A stretch of DNA of 64,000 bases from Candidatus Ideonella esbjergensis (GCA_016710065.1 JADJLP010000015.1:581113-645112), one strand, 5' to 3'. Counted from the first letter of the stretch, positions 32,217-41,008 are shown. The notes: generated by a model from the letters alone, not told the origin. Numbers and translations are program-made.

Positions 32217-32893
32217 GCTGCGCCGCTGGCGCCGCCCTCGCCTCGGATGGTGTAGCCCACGCCACGCACTGTGGTGATCAGATCGGCCCGCAGCTTCTTG
32301 CGCAGAAAGTGCACATGCACCTCCACCGCATTGCTCTCCACCTCGTGGCCCCAGCTGTACAAATGCTTCTCCAGTTGCTCGCGCGAGAGCACGCGGCCCG
32401 CGTTCAGCATCAAGGCCTGCAGCAGATCGAATTCGCGGGTGGTGAGCGTCACAGGCTCATCGGCCAGGGTCACCACGCGGCTGGCCGGGTCCAGCGTCAC
32501 ATCCAGCGTCCGCAGCGCTTCTTGCGCCTGGCCATGCGAGCGCCGCACCAGGGCCCGCAGCCGGGCACCGATCTCGTACAGGTCGGCCGGCTTCACAACG
32601 TAATCGTCGGCGCCGGTGTCCAGGCCGCGAATCACATCGCCGATCGCGTCGCGGGCAGTGAGTACCAGCACCGGGGTAGCCACCTGGGCGGCCCGCAGCG
32701 CCTGCAGCACCTCCATGCCGTCCATGCGCGGCAGGCCCAGGTCGAGCACCGCCGCCGAGTAGGTGCCGGTGCGCAGCTCGCGCTCGGCCGCCACACCGTC
32801 GCGCACCCAGTCCACCTGAAAGCCTTGTTGGCGCAGGCCCGCCACCAGGCCGTCGCCCAGCAGTGCATCGTCTTCAGCCAGCAGGATACGCAT
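32213..32893 (-). CDS. OmpR-family response regulator
   Basis: 226 residues, receiver with acidic pair near 8-9 and phospho-acceptor Asp51 (VLDLGLPRMDG), Lys in VVKPAD, then a winged-helix output domain (TTREFDLLQALM; VEVHVHFLRKKL). QseB/PmrA-like. Sits between the cytochrome b gene and its kinase, so it probably senses conditions relevant to, and regulates, the upstream cytochromes. Confidence 0.92.
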   Translation of the reverse strand: MRILLAEDDALLGDGLVAGLRQQGFQVDWVRDGVAAERELRTGTYSAAVLDLGLPRMDGMEVLQALRAAQVATPVLVLTARDAIGDVIRGLDTGADDYVVKPADLYEIGARLRALVRRSHGQAQEALRTLDVTLDPASRVVTLADEPVTLTTREFDLLQALMLNAGRVLSREQLEKHLYSWGHEVESNAVEVHVHFLRKKLRADLITTVRGVGYTIRGEGGASGAA

Positions 32894-32904
32894 CGGGTTC
32901 CAGT

Positions 32905-33609
32905 TCAGTCGTCGTCGTGGTCATGCTCGCGCAGGCTGGAGATCAGCCCGCTCAAGCTGGTGGCGGGCGCGGCGGGTGCAGTCTGCCATTGCCAGACCCA
33001 GAACCCCAGCACGGCCACCAGCAACAGCACGCCCAGCGGCCACGCGCTGCGCTCGGCGGCCTCCTGCGGCTGGCCCGCCTTGCGGCCCGTCACCATGGCG
33101 CGGGCCAGGTTCTCGCCATGTGCCAAGCTGCCCGACACCACGCCCAGCAGGTGCACGCCCACCAGCAAGATCATGGTGTTGGCCAGCACCTCGTGGCCCT
33201 CGGCCAGCCACTCGCCGCCCAGCTCGTTGTAAGCGGCCCAGCCGAAAGCCGTGGTGAGTGCGGTGAGGCCCAGCAGGCCCACGATGGCCAGTGCACCGGC
33301 CGGGTTGTGGCCGGTGTGGTGCTCGGGCTGGCGTGCGCGTAGCGACAGCAGATAGGCCTTCACCGCCGCCGGGCCACGCACGAACGAGGCAAAGCGCGCC
33401 GGCTTGCTGCCCACCAAGCCCCAGACGATGCGAAAGGCCACCAGGCCCGCCATGGTGTAGCCCAGCGTCACGTGCACCAGCCGCCAGCGTTCGCTCTCGG
33501 CGGTGAGCCAGGCCAGCACGAACGAGGCCACCATCAGCCAGTGGAAGACCCGCACCGGCAGATCCCACACCAGCACGCGTGTGTTGGATGTTGTGGCTTC
33601 GGCGTTCAT
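32905..33609 (-). CDS. Cytochrome b561-type membrane protein
   Basis: 234 residues from the ATG at 33609. Four core helices with His residues placed for b-haem: VFHWLMVASF, LVHVTLGYTM, EGHEVLANTM, GVHLLGVV; a fifth hydrophobic segment near 200. C-terminal tail rich in His/Asp (REHDHDDD). Likely passes electrons from quinol to the diheme cytochrome encoded just upstream (4-nt overlap). Confidence 0.88.
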   Translation of the reverse strand: MNAEATTSNTRVLVWDLPVRVFHWLMVASFVLAWLTAESERWRLVHVTLGYTMAGLVAFRIVWGLVGSKPARFASFVRGPAAVKAYLLSLRARQPEHHTGHNPAGALAIVGLLGLTALTTAFGWAAYNELGGEWLAEGHEVLANTMILLVGVHLLGVVSGSLAHGENLARAMVTGRKAGQPQEAAERSAWPLGVLLLVAVLGFWVWQWQTAPAAPATSLSGLISSLREHDHDDD

Positions 33610-34067
33610 TTCGGAATCCGGATGTCGCGCTCGTTGTAATTGCCGTCGGCAGCACGCGGATGGCATGCGGCGCAGTTGGCAGCGCTCTTGATGGCGGGCC
33701 GCTGCCAGGTGCCAGCGGCCACTTCATCGTGCTTGCGGACGAACCAGGCGCTGCGGGTGATGCGGTCTTCGGGCGGGTTCTCGGTGGCGCGCTTGCCGGG
33801 CGTGCCGGCGTTGGTTGTCAGCCAGCTTGTCAGCTCGGAGGTGGTGGCCGGGTCCAGCGAAGCGTCGCTGCCAAAGTGCCGCGGCAGCTTGCCCATCAGC
33901 CGCGACCACGAGGCCGCCGTGAGCATCTGCACCGGAAAGGCCACATGGCAGTCCGAGCACTCCTTCACGTAGCTGGGGTTGGGGGCCACACGGCGGCCAT
34001 GGTCGTCTGCGTGGGCCAGCGTGGCGGCAGCCAGCAGCATGGCGGCGAAAAGGCTTGGGGTGTGCAT
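33606..34067 (-). CDS. Periplasmic diheme cytochrome c (DHC-like)
   Basis: 153 residues from the ATG at 34067, which has AAGGA upstream; an in-frame ATG at 34082 lacks one. Signal peptide about 1-20 (LLAAATLAHA). Two haem-c sites: CSDCH at 37-41 and CAACH at 132-136. Matches the diheme cytochrome that accompanies SHP in Rhodobacter sphaeroides. Electron carrier between the cytochrome b and SHP. Confidence 0.88.
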   Translation of the reverse strand: MHTPSLFAAMLLAAATLAHADDHGRRVAPNPSYVKECSDCHVAFPVQMLTAASWSRLMGKLPRHFGSDASLDPATTSELTSWLTTNAGTPGKRATENPPEDRITRSAWFVRKHDEVAAGTWQRPAIKSAANCAACHPRAADGNYNERDIRIPK

Positions 34068-34078
34068 GGTGGAATCCT

Positions 34079-34471
34079 TCATTTCAGGCTCACCCACCAG
34101 GCCAACAAGTCGGCCTTCTCGGCTGGCGTGCACTCGCGGCCCACCACGTCGTTGCAATTGCGACGGAACCACTTCTCGGTCTTGGCCGCGTCGGCAAAGC
34201 GTTCGGCGTTGAAGGCGGGGGCCAGCGGCTTGATGTCCTTGCCCGTGCTGGCGTGCTTGCCGGTGCCGGTGGGCACTGCGCCATGGCAACTGCTGCACGA
34301 CCACTCACGGCCATGCTTGGCGGTGAAGAAGGCCTGGCCGCGCGCGGCCTGTGCGGGCGCGCCGGCCTGTGCGGTGTAGCCGGCCAGTTGCTCGGCCGGG
34401 GTTGCGGCCCATGCGGGGGCTGCGGCCAGGGCGGCCAGCAATGCAAGCCCCGCCATGCGAATGTCTGTCAT
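34079..34471 (-). CDS. shp: SHP-like cytochrome c (DUF1924)
   Basis: 130 residues from the ATG at 34471 (GGAGAA upstream). Signal peptide 1-22. Single haem-c site CSSCH at 59-63. C-terminal NCNDVVGRECT holds two Cys (106, 114) that can pair and an Asn (105) in the position I recall for the unusual sixth haem ligand of the Rhodobacter SHP, which lets it bind oxygen, NO or nitrite species when reduced. First gene of a five-gene operon with DHC, cytochrome b and a two-component system, the known SHP arrangement. Confidence 0.82.
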   Translation of the reverse strand: MTDIRMAGLALLAALAAAPAWAATPAEQLAGYTAQAGAPAQAARGQAFFTAKHGREWSCSSCHGAVPTGTGKHASTGKDIKPLAPAFNAERFADAAKTEKWFRRNCNDVVGRECTPAEKADLLAWWVSLK

Positions 34472-34681
34472 GAAAATTCTCCGGGAACGGTACGCATCAT
34501 CGGCGCACCGAATTAGCCCCGACTTAACGGGGAACGATGGGCGCCCGGCCGTGGCGCTATTCACCACCTGCCAAGCACCTTGCCAGCATCTACATCGTCC
34601 CCTTGGGCCGCGCCTTAAGCGCCCGGGCCGCTGACCATGACCCCCGTCAATCCCGCCTGCACGGGACCGACCAGGCCAAAT

Positions 34682-35875
34682 TCAACCCAGCACCGCCGCC
34701 ATCGCCTCGGCCGTGCGCTGCACGTTGCCGCTGTTCAGACCGGCCACGCAGATGCGGCCCGAGCGCACCAGGTAGACCCCAAACTCCTCGCGCAAACGGT
34801 CCACCTGTGCGGCAGAAAGCCCGGTGTAGCTGAACATGCCGCGCTGAGTGAGGAAGTAGCCAAAGTCACGGCCCGGCAGCTTGGCGCTCAGCACCGCGTG
34901 CAATTGCTCGCGCATCAGCCGGATGCGCGCGCGCATGCCGTCCAGTTCGGCGGCCCACTGCGCGTGCAGCTCGAGCGTGTTCAAAATGCTGGCCACCAGC
35001 AGCCCCGCGTGCAGCGGTGGGTTGGAATAGTTGCGCCGCACCGTGGCCTTCATCTGCCCCAGCACCAGCTCGGCCTGCGCGGCATCCGGGCACACCACGC
35101 TGAGCGCGCCGCAGCGCTCGCCGTACACGCTCAGGCTTTTGGAGAACGAGTTGGCGATGAAGAACGACAGGCCCGCGTCGGCCAGCGCCCGCACCGCGTA
35201 GGCGTCTTCCACCATGCCGTCGCCAAAGCCCTGGTAGGCCAGGTCCAGGAAAGCGATCAGCCCGCGCGCCTTCAGCACCGGGATCAGCGCATCCCACTGT
35301 GCGGCCGTCAGATCGACACCCGTGGGGTTGTGGCAACAGGCGTGCAGCAGCACCACGCTCCTGGCCGGCAGCGTGTTCAGCGTGGCCAGCATGTCGTCAA
35401 AGCGCAGGCCACCGGTGGCCGCGTCGTAGTACGGGTAGGTGTTGACCTTGAGGCCGGCACCCTCGAACACCGCGCGGTGGTTGTCCCAGGTGGGGTCGCT
35501 GACCCACACGGCAGAGCCGGGGAACCAGCGGGCGATGAAATCGCCGCCCACCTTCAAACCACCGGACGAGCCCACCGTCTGGATGGTGGTGATGCGGCCG
35601 GCCTTCACGGCGGCGTGCTCGGCGCCGAACAGCAGCGTCTGCACACCCGAGCGGAAGGCGGCCAGGCCTTCCATGGGCAGATAGGGCTTGGGGCCCACGT
35701 TGGCGGCGATACGGCCTTCAGCCTCTCGCACGCAGCCCAGCACCGGGATGCGGCCGGCGTCGTCGAAGTAGATGCCGATGCTGAGGTTGATCTTGCCCTC
35801 GCGCTGGTCTTTCTGGAAGTTCTCGTTCAGCGTCAGGATCGGATCGCCGCCGTAGGGCTCGATGTGGGCAAACAT
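34682..35875 (-). CDS. tyrB: Aromatic/aspartate aminotransferase
   Basis: 397 residues from the ATG at 35875. Fold-type I PLP enzyme of subfamily I-alpha: substrate blocks [34 protein letters not shown], and PLP-lysine in [12 protein letters not shown]; Arg near the end in [12 protein letters not shown]. Transaminates Tyr, Phe and Asp with 2-oxoglutarate. TyrB and AspC are hard to separate by eye; tyrB is the more usual label in this group. Confidence 0.88.
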   Translation of the reverse strand: MFAHIEPYGGDPILTLNENFQKDQREGKINLSIGIYFDDAGRIPVLGCVREAEGRIAANVGPKPYLPMEGLAAFRSGVQTLLFGAEHAAVKAGRITTIQTVGSSGGLKVGGDFIARWFPGSAVWVSDPTWDNHRAVFEGAGLKVNTYPYYDAATGGLRFDDMLATLNTLPARSVVLLHACCHNPTGVDLTAAQWDALIPVLKARGLIAFLDLAYQGFGDGMVEDAYAVRALADAGLSFFIANSFSKSLSVYGERCGALSVVCPDAAQAELVLGQMKATVRRNYSNPPLHAGLLVASILNTLELHAQWAAELDGMRARIRLMREQLHAVLSAKLPGRDFGYFLTQRGMFSYTGLSAAQVDRLREEFGVYLVRSGRICVAGLNSGNVQRTAEAMAAVLG

Positions 35876-35972
35876 GGTGTGCGAGGGGCAAAGAGAAGAA
35901 GCGGCGATTATCCGGCGCGCAAACCCCGGAAGACATCCGGCGCGCGCCACCAGCGTCACACCCGCCCCTTTC

Positions 35973-36000
35973 GTCATTCCCGCGAAGGCGGGAATCCAGG
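35973..36000. repeat. REP-like palindromic element
   Basis: GTCATTCCCGCGAAGGCGGGAATCCAGG: inverted repeat TTCCCGC/GCGGGAA around GAAG. Same family as 19643, 25815 and 40063. Confidence 0.7.
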
Positions 36001-36386
36001 TTTTCGCGTCGTGTGTGGGCAGAGGGCATTGGCTGACCGACTGCCTGGGTGTCCCGCTGCTTCGTGCCCCTCCCGGGGCTCAAAGCATTCCTCCTACCTC
36101 CGGCACTCGGTCACCCAACGCCCCCTGCCAACCAGCGTCTTTGTCGGCGACGCCGGAATCAGCGCACCGCCGCCTCCTTGTGGTTGTCGAAGCGCGCCAT
36201 CCACGTAGCAGCGGTCCCTGCTGGCGGTCTGGATCTCGCACTCGGGCACGAAGATCAAGTCGTGTTGCCGCTGGCCTGCCGCAGCCGGCTCAGCTCACCC
36301 AGGTATTGGTTGATCAGCACCTGACTCATGCGGCCCCGCCCGTGTTGTTTTCGTGGGGAGGGATTTCAACACGGCGCGCAAGGGGT
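36001..36386. other. Non-coding gap with gene debris
   Basis: Between the aminotransferase start and the DUF2332 stop. Apart from the REP element and the modification-enzyme fragment (36187-36329) no gene is seen; remaining plus-strand frames are short and uneven in codon use. Confidence 0.5.
36187..36329 (-). pseudogene. Remnant of a type ISP-like restriction-modification gene
   Basis: An ATG at 36329 begins MSQVLINQYLGELSRLR, which resembles the start of large N6-adenine methylase/type ISP enzymes. After about 24 codons the frame stops, and a shifted frame continues DLIFVPECEIQT followed by RCYVDGAL, again the expected next block of that N-terminal nuclease domain. The stretch normally between (about 15-20 residues) is deleted. 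Nothing of the methylase follows. Identification is from remembered family patterns. Confidence 0.5.
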
Positions 36387-37547
36387 TCAGGCCAGCCACT
36401 CCAGCCACGCGCCATGCGGGTGGGCGCGGGCCAGCAGCGTGTGTTGCACGCCGGCGGGGCCGGGCTCGGTCAGCGTCCAGTAGGTGTGGCTGGTGGCCTC
36501 GGCGCGGGCCACGCCGGGCACGGGTCGCGCGGGCGGATGCAGCCCGGTGGTGGCGGCCATGCGGGGCGCGTCCTCGGCGCTCAGCCATAGCAGGCCGCGC
36601 TGCTGCACCAGGGCCTGCACGCGCTGGCGGTGGCTGCCCAACATCTCTGGCGTGAAGTAGGCCAGCACCCAGGCGTTGAACAGCACCGGCAGGGTATCGG
36701 GCGGCAGGCTGGCGAGCCAGCCTTGCAGCAGCTGCAGGCCGTCGTCGGCGGCCACCACGGGCAAGCGCAGTTCGCGGGCCACCGCGAGGGCCATGTCCAG
36801 CCGCGCGCGCCGCGCCGCATCGCTGGGCCACAGGCAGGCGCGCAACCACAGGGTGGCTTCGGGGTCGTGCAGGTCTATCGGAGCCAGGTCGGTGCCGCAG
36901 CGCGCGGCGATGTGCCAGCGGGGCGCTTGGAACAGCCCCTCGGGGGGGACGCCCACGACGTCGCACAGCAGCGCCGGCGCCGGCGCATCGACCGGGCCGG
37001 CGGCATGGGTCTGACCCGCGCTGCGGTAGTGGATGCGGTAGCGGTCCACCGCCAGGTTCAGGCCGGCGCTGGCACCAAAATCAAACAGCGCCAGCGGCCG
37101 GCCGGGGTGGCGCCGGGCGATCGCGTCGAGCGTAGAGCGCAGCACGGTACAGCGGCCGGTCTCGTTGGTCTGCGTGCGGCGGGTGGCGATGAGCTTGCGC
37201 AACTCAGCCTGGTGGGTGCTGGCAAACGCCGCCAGCGCGGCGGGCAGGGCCGGGTCGAGCGGCGAACGGTGGCCGCCTGCGCTGCCGAACCAGGCAGGCA
37301 GGCCCTCGGCACGGAAGGGCGCGCGCAGCACGCAACAGTGCAGGGCTGCCAGCAACAGGTTGGCACGGCGCTGGGTGGGCGGCGCCACGTCATGCAGGGC
37401 CAGCAGGCCGGGCGAGCGGGCCACCAGGCGGCAGAGTTGGCCGTAGAGCGGGTCTTCGCCAAAGTCTTGTTCACCGCAGTGCTCGTACAGCGCGGCGTCA
37501 GGGTGCTGGGCCAGCGGGTCTGCGAGCGAGGCGGGGGTGATCAGCAT
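36387..37547 (-). CDS. DUF2332-family protein
   Basis: 386 residues from the ATG at 37547. N-terminal QHPDAALYEHCGEQDFGEDPLYGQL and the middle LFDFGASAGLNLAVDRYRI fit DUF2332; the latter resembles a methyltransferase SAM loop. Cytosolic, function unknown. Divergent from the Crp-like gene across a 57-bp gap that holds a palindrome. Confidence 0.8.
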   Translation of the reverse strand: MLITPASLADPLAQHPDAALYEHCGEQDFGEDPLYGQLCRLVARSPGLLALHDVAPPTQRRANLLLAALHCCVLRAPFRAEGLPAWFGSAGGHRSPLDPALPAALAAFASTHQAELRKLIATRRTQTNETGRCTVLRSTLDAIARRHPGRPLALFDFGASAGLNLAVDRYRIHYRSAGQTHAAGPVDAPAPALLCDVVGVPPEGLFQAPRWHIAARCGTDLAPIDLHDPEATLWLRACLWPSDAARRARLDMALAVARELRLPVVAADDGLQLLQGWLASLPPDTLPVLFNAWVLAYFTPEMLGSHRQRVQALVQQRGLLWLSAEDAPRMAATTGLHPPARPVPGVARAEATSHTYWTLTEPGPAGVQHTLLARAHPHGAWLEWLA

Positions 37548-37580
37548 GGGCACAGCCTAGCTTGCCTCAAGCCGGCAAAC

Positions 37581-37596
37581 TGTCGGCTACCCGACA
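37581..37596. promoter_or_regulatory. Palindrome TGTCGG-CTAC-CCGACA
   Basis: Perfect 6-bp arms with a 4-bp centre, 9 bp ahead of the GTG start of the Crp-like gene and 34 bp from the DUF2332 start. May be an autoregulatory operator of the Crp-like protein; alternatively a leader hairpin. Confidence 0.45.
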
Positions 37597-37604
37597 ATGA
37601 CCGC

Positions 37605-38285
37605 GTGACCCAAGCTTCCGAACTGCAGACTTGGCTGGCCGGCGCCCTGCCCGAGGTGGTGTGGCCGGATTCCCTTTGGCTGCGCCTTTTGCCCCTGGTG
37701 CCCATGCGGCGCTGGGCGCGCGGCGCGGTGGTGGTGCGCCAGGGCCAGCCTACGCCACCGCTGTGCGGCGTGGTGTCGGGCGGGCTGGACATGCGCTTCA
37801 TCGCGGCCGACGGTGGCGTCTCGGTGGTGGAGCACACGCGGCCGGGCCAGTTCTTCGGCTTGGCTTCGTTCGTGAGCCGGCTGCCATCCACCTACGAGGC
37901 CCAGGCCACCGCACCCACGCGCCTGCTGGTGTTTGGCGACGCGGCCTACGCGATGCTGATGGACGAGGTGCCCGGCTTTGGCCGCGCGCTGATGAGCGAG
38001 TTTGCGTACCGGTACCACGGCACCTTGCGTCTGCTGGCGGCGGCCAGGCACCAAGGCGCGATGGAGCGACTCACGATGGCGTTGGCCCAGGTGCGCCGCG
38101 AGCAGCCCGAGGCCGAAGGCGACGCCTCGGGCGCCATCGCCCTGCGCACCACCCAGGTGGCTCTGGGCGAGCTGGCGGGTCTGAGTCGCCAGACCGTGAA
38201 CGAACTGCTGGCGCAACTGGTGCAGCAAGGCCGGGTGCGGTGCGCTTACGGGCGGCTGTGGCTGCTGCCCGGGAGCGCGGGGTAG
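37605..38285 (+). CDS. Crp/Fnr-family transcriptional regulator
   Basis: 226 residues from the GTG at 37605 (the frame upstream is antisense to the DUF2332 gene). Cyclic-nucleotide-binding domain: VVVRQGQPTPPLCGVVSGGL, GQFFGLASF; C-terminal winged helix TTQVALGELAGLSRQTVNELLAQL. No Cys cluster, so not an FNR-type iron-sulfur sensor, and the cAMP-binding Arg-Ser pair is not evident, so the ligand is unknown. The 3' end overlaps the convergent LanC-like gene by 40 nt. Confidence 0.85.
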   Translation: MTQASELQTWLAGALPEVVWPDSLWLRLLPLVPMRRWARGAVVVRQGQPTPPLCGVVSGGLDMRFIAADGGVSVVEHTRPGQFFGLASFVSRLPSTYEAQATAPTRLLVFGDAAYAMLMDEVPGFGRALMSEFAYRYHGTLRLLAAARHQGAMERLTMALAQVRREQPEAEGDASGAIALRTTQVALGELAGLSRQTVNELLAQLVQQGRVRCAYGRLWLLPGSAG

Positions 38286-39490
38286 AAACAGTCGAGGGTT
38301 GGAAACAGGGCCTCGCCACGCATGCAGTTCCACAGATAGCAGGCCAGACCGGGGTCACCGGTCCACAGCGAATATTGCAGTTGACCGTAGGCGGCTTCAT
38401 CGCGGGCCGACTGCTGGATGGCGTGCATGGCGAAGGCCCGTGCACGGCCCAGCCACAGCGGGTCACCGGTGCGGCGGTAGAGCTTCAGGAAGGCATAGCC
38501 GTTGCCGCCGGTGCCGTGGCACAGGTTGGCGCCTTTCTTCAGCGGCCCGGCTGCCCAGATGGCCTCGCCGGCGGCGCACAGCAAGGGGTCGAGTTGCTGC
38601 CCGGGCAGGTCGCCCAGGCAGATCACGAAGCCCGGTGCGCCATGGCAGAACTGCATCAGCAGCGGCTGGGTCTTGCCCGGAGGGTCGATCAACATGGGGC
38701 GCCAATTCACCTGGCCGGCCTCGTGCTGGGCGGTTCGTGTCACCGTGTTGACGATGCACGCTTGCCACGCGCCCCAGGTGGCGTCGCTCAGCAGGTGTCG
38801 GCCACGGATCAGCACCGAGGCGGTGGCCACGAAGCCATGCACGCCATCGAGAAAGCTGTAGTTCCGCCCGTACAGGTCCTGGGTCCAGTGGTGGCATTGG
38901 TGCTCGTCAGACCAGATGAGTTGCGCCCGCAGCCGCTCGGCCGTCATGCGAAACAAACCCGCCCAGCGGTCGTCGCCCGTGCGCTCGTGCAGGAACGCGG
39001 CCGCCAGCAAGGTGCCGGGCGAGCCCCACATCAGCTCGCGCGCCGGGTGGTCCAGGTTGCCCCGTATCAGTTCCGCCAGGCGCAGGGCGCGTTCGGGCGT
39101 GGGGTGCTCGCCAAAGGCCAGCAACTCGATGGGCAGATCACCCATCAGGTAGGCCGCGCGCTCGGCATGGGCCTGGTCGCCCAGCCAGGCGCGGTTGCGC
39201 GCCAACAGATCGTCCAGGCCGCCCAGATGGCTGCGGGCCAGGCGGGCTGCGCCCAGGTCTTGCAGATGGTGCAGCGCCCAGATCACGCCGGCGGTGCCGT
39301 GGTACAGCGCCGGCTTGGCCTTGGTGGGGTCGTCACCGGGCTCCACGTCGCGCGGGTGCAGCGGCCAGTCGTGTGCGGGCTCGGCGTGGGCTTCGGTGTC
39401 GGCAACGATGTGTCTGATCCACGCCTGGGCCTGCGCAGCAACCCAGGGGATCGCGTCCAGGGGCTCGTGGCGCTCGGCTTGGTAGAGCAC
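38246..39490 (-). CDS. Orphan LanC-like cyclase
   Basis: 414 residues, alpha/alpha-toroid. The zinc ligands of lanthionine cyclases are in place: Cys282 (QFCHGAPG), Cys324-His325 (NLCHGTGGNGYAF); a conserved His is in DGVHGF (218). The repeat GxxG helices (LYHGTAGVIWAL, LMWGSPGTLLAA) fit. In lantibiotic loci LanC adds Cys thiols to dehydrated Ser/Thr. No dehydratase, protease, transporter or precursor peptide is visible nearby, so a LANCL-like role (for example adding glutathione to dehydro-amino acids) is as likely. The next gene downstream of it is the Crp-like gene (convergent); upstream is glutathione peroxidase. Confidence 0.85.
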   Translation of the reverse strand: MLYQAERHEPLDAIPWVAAQAQAWIRHIVADTEAHAEPAHDWPLHPRDVEPGDDPTKAKPALYHGTAGVIWALHHLQDLGAARLARSHLGGLDDLLARNRAWLGDQAHAERAAYLMGDLPIELLAFGEHPTPERALRLAELIRGNLDHPARELMWGSPGTLLAAAFLHERTGDDRWAGLFRMTAERLRAQLIWSDEHQCHHWTQDLYGRNYSFLDGVHGFVATASVLIRGRHLLSDATWGAWQACIVNTVTRTAQHEAGQVNWRPMLIDPPGKTQPLLMQFCHGAPGFVICLGDLPGQQLDPLLCAAGEAIWAAGPLKKGANLCHGTGGNGYAFLKLYRRTGDPLWLGRARAFAMHAIQQSARDEAAYGQLQYSLWTGDPGLACYLWNCMRGEALFPTLDCFYPALPGSSHSRP

Positions 39491-39499
39491 GGCCGGTGC

Positions 39500-39985
39500 T
39501 CAGGTGGCCAACGCCGCCGCGATGTCCTTGGCCATCTTCTCGGGCGCGTCCTGCGGCGCGTAGCGCTTGAGCACGTTGCCGTCGCGGGCTATCAGGAACT
39601 TGGTGAAGTTCCACTTGATGGCCTCGCTGCCCAGCAGGCCGGGTTTGGCAGCCTTGAGAAACTGGTACAGCGGGTGGGCCTGCGCGCCGTTCACCTCGAC
39701 CTTGGCCATGAGTGGAAAGTTGACGCCAAAGTTCAGCTCGCAAAACGACGAGATCTCGTCGTTGTCGCCCGGTTCCTGGCCGCCGAACTCGTTGCTAGGG
39801 AAGCCCAGCACGGTCAGGCCCATGGGCTCGTACTGCTCCCACAGCGCCTGCAGGCCCTTGTACTGCGGGGTGAAACCGCACTGGCTGGCGGTGTTGACGA
39901 TCAGCAGCACGCGACCCTGGTAGCGCTTGAGCGGCACCGGCTTGCCGGCGATGTCCTGGGCGCTGAAATCGTAGATGCTGGCCAT
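39500..39985 (-). CDS. Glutathione/thioredoxin peroxidase
   Basis: 161 residues. Catalytic tetrad visible: Cys36 (NTASQCGFTP), Gln70 (SNEFGGQEPG), Trp125 and Asn126 (IKWNFTKFL). Cys in place of selenocysteine, as usual in bacteria (BtuE type). Reduces hydroperoxides using thioredoxin or glutathione. Directly upstream (9 nt) of the LanC-like gene on the same strand, so the two may be cotranscribed. Confidence 0.93.
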   Translation of the reverse strand: MASIYDFSAQDIAGKPVPLKRYQGRVLLIVNTASQCGFTPQYKGLQALWEQYEPMGLTVLGFPSNEFGGQEPGDNDEISSFCELNFGVNFPLMAKVEVNGAQAHPLYQFLKAAKPGLLGSEAIKWNFTKFLIARDGNVLKRYAPQDAPEKMAKDIAAALAT

Positions 39986-40062
39986 GGCGTCTCCTCGTGC
40001 TGCGGTGTGGGCGGTGGCGCATGCTAGCGCGGCACCCGTGGCCTTGGCGGGTCCGTCTGGAT

Positions 40063-40131
40063 GTCATTCCCGCGCAGGCGGGAATCCAGGCTTTGTGGCG
40101 GCGGGTGGATCCCCGCCTTCGCGGGGATGAC
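40063..40131. repeat. Double REP-like palindromic element
   Basis: Two units: GTCATTCCCGCGCAGGCGGG... at 40063-40090 and GGATCCCCGCCTTCGCGGGG...GATGAC at about 40107-40131, in opposite orientation. A pair of head-to-head units as in bacterial interspersed mosaic elements. Same family as the three others in this window. Confidence 0.7.
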
Positions 40132-40138
40132 GACGTGC

Positions 40139-41008
40139 TCAGGGCTTCAGCGCTGCCAGCGCCGCTGCGCCCACGATCAGCCCGCCGCCCAGCGCCAGCG
40201 TGAAGCTCATGCTGCCGGCCCCCAGGGCCAGCGCCGAGACGGTGGCCCACAGCACCTCGGTGAGCATGATCACCGCCGTGGCATTGGCCGGCAGGTGCGA
40301 CACGCCGTACTGCAGCGCCAGGTTGCTGAGCACAAAGCAGGTGCCCAGTGCCAGGGCACCCAGCAGCCAGGGCCAGGCCAGTGGCGGCGGGCCGGGCACT
40401 TGGGGCAGCGCCAGCGCCAGCACCAGCGACACCACGCAGCCGCCCAGGAACATGGCCAGCCCGCGTCCGCCACCCAGCCGGTGTGATTCGCGCTTGAGCA
40501 TGATGTTGTTCACCGCGAAGCTGAAGCCGCCCAGCAGGCCCAGCAGGTCGATGGGGTTGAAGGGCGCAGCTTGCCGTTCGCCCGAGGGCCACAGCACGAT
40601 GGCCGCACCCACCAGTGCCATGGCCACGCGGAGCATGGCCGAGGGCGTGATGCGCTCATGCAGCACCACCCGCGCCAGCAGCACGGCCCACAGCGGCATC
40701 AGGTAGAACAACAGGATCACCCGCACCACGTCGCCCACGGTCACGCCCCAGTTGAAAGCGGCATTGGTGGTGCCGGCTGCCAGCAAGATGAGCCACAGTG
40801 GCGGCTGGGTGGCCAGCTCGCGCCACGCGGCGGGCTGGTGCAGGCCGATGACAACGACAGCGATGGCGAAGATGATGGCCGTGGCCCACAGCGGGTGCAG
40901 GCCGGCAGATTGCAGCTGACGCATGGGCCACCAGGCCAGGCCCCAGACCATGGCGTTGAACAGCAGGCCCGCCACGGGCCGCCAGCCTGCAGCGTGTGGC
41001 GCGTTCAT
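40139..41008 (-). CDS. EamA-family transporter
   Basis: 289 residues, ten hydrophobic helices in two EamA halves (FNAMVWGLAWWPMRQLQSAGL at the start of the first; FSFAVNNIMLKRESHRLGGG in the second). Drug/metabolite exporter; substrate unknown. Distinct from the EamA gene at 24883. Confidence 0.85.
   Translation of the reverse strand: MNAPHAAGWRPVAGLLFNAMVWGLAWWPMRQLQSAGLHPLWATAIIFAIAVVVIGLHQPAAWRELATQPPLWLILLAAGTTNAAFNWGVTVGDVVRVILLFYLMPLWAVLLARVVLHERITPSAMLRVAMALVGAAIVLWPSGERQAAPFNPIDLLGLLGGFSFAVNNIMLKRESHRLGGGRGLAMFLGGCVVSLVLALALPQVPGPPPLAWPWLLGALALGTCFVLSNLALQYGVSHLPANATAVIMLTEVLWATVSALALGAGSMSFTLALGGGLIVGAAALAALKP

Noticed and set aside
36630..38285. 551-codon start of the Crp-like gene
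   Set aside because: The upstream part is antisense to the DUF2332 gene; GTG 37605 gives the normal length.
38246..39490. Lantibiotic biosynthesis cluster
   Set aside because: Only the cyclase-like gene is present; no dehydratase, precursor, protease or exporter lies nearby.
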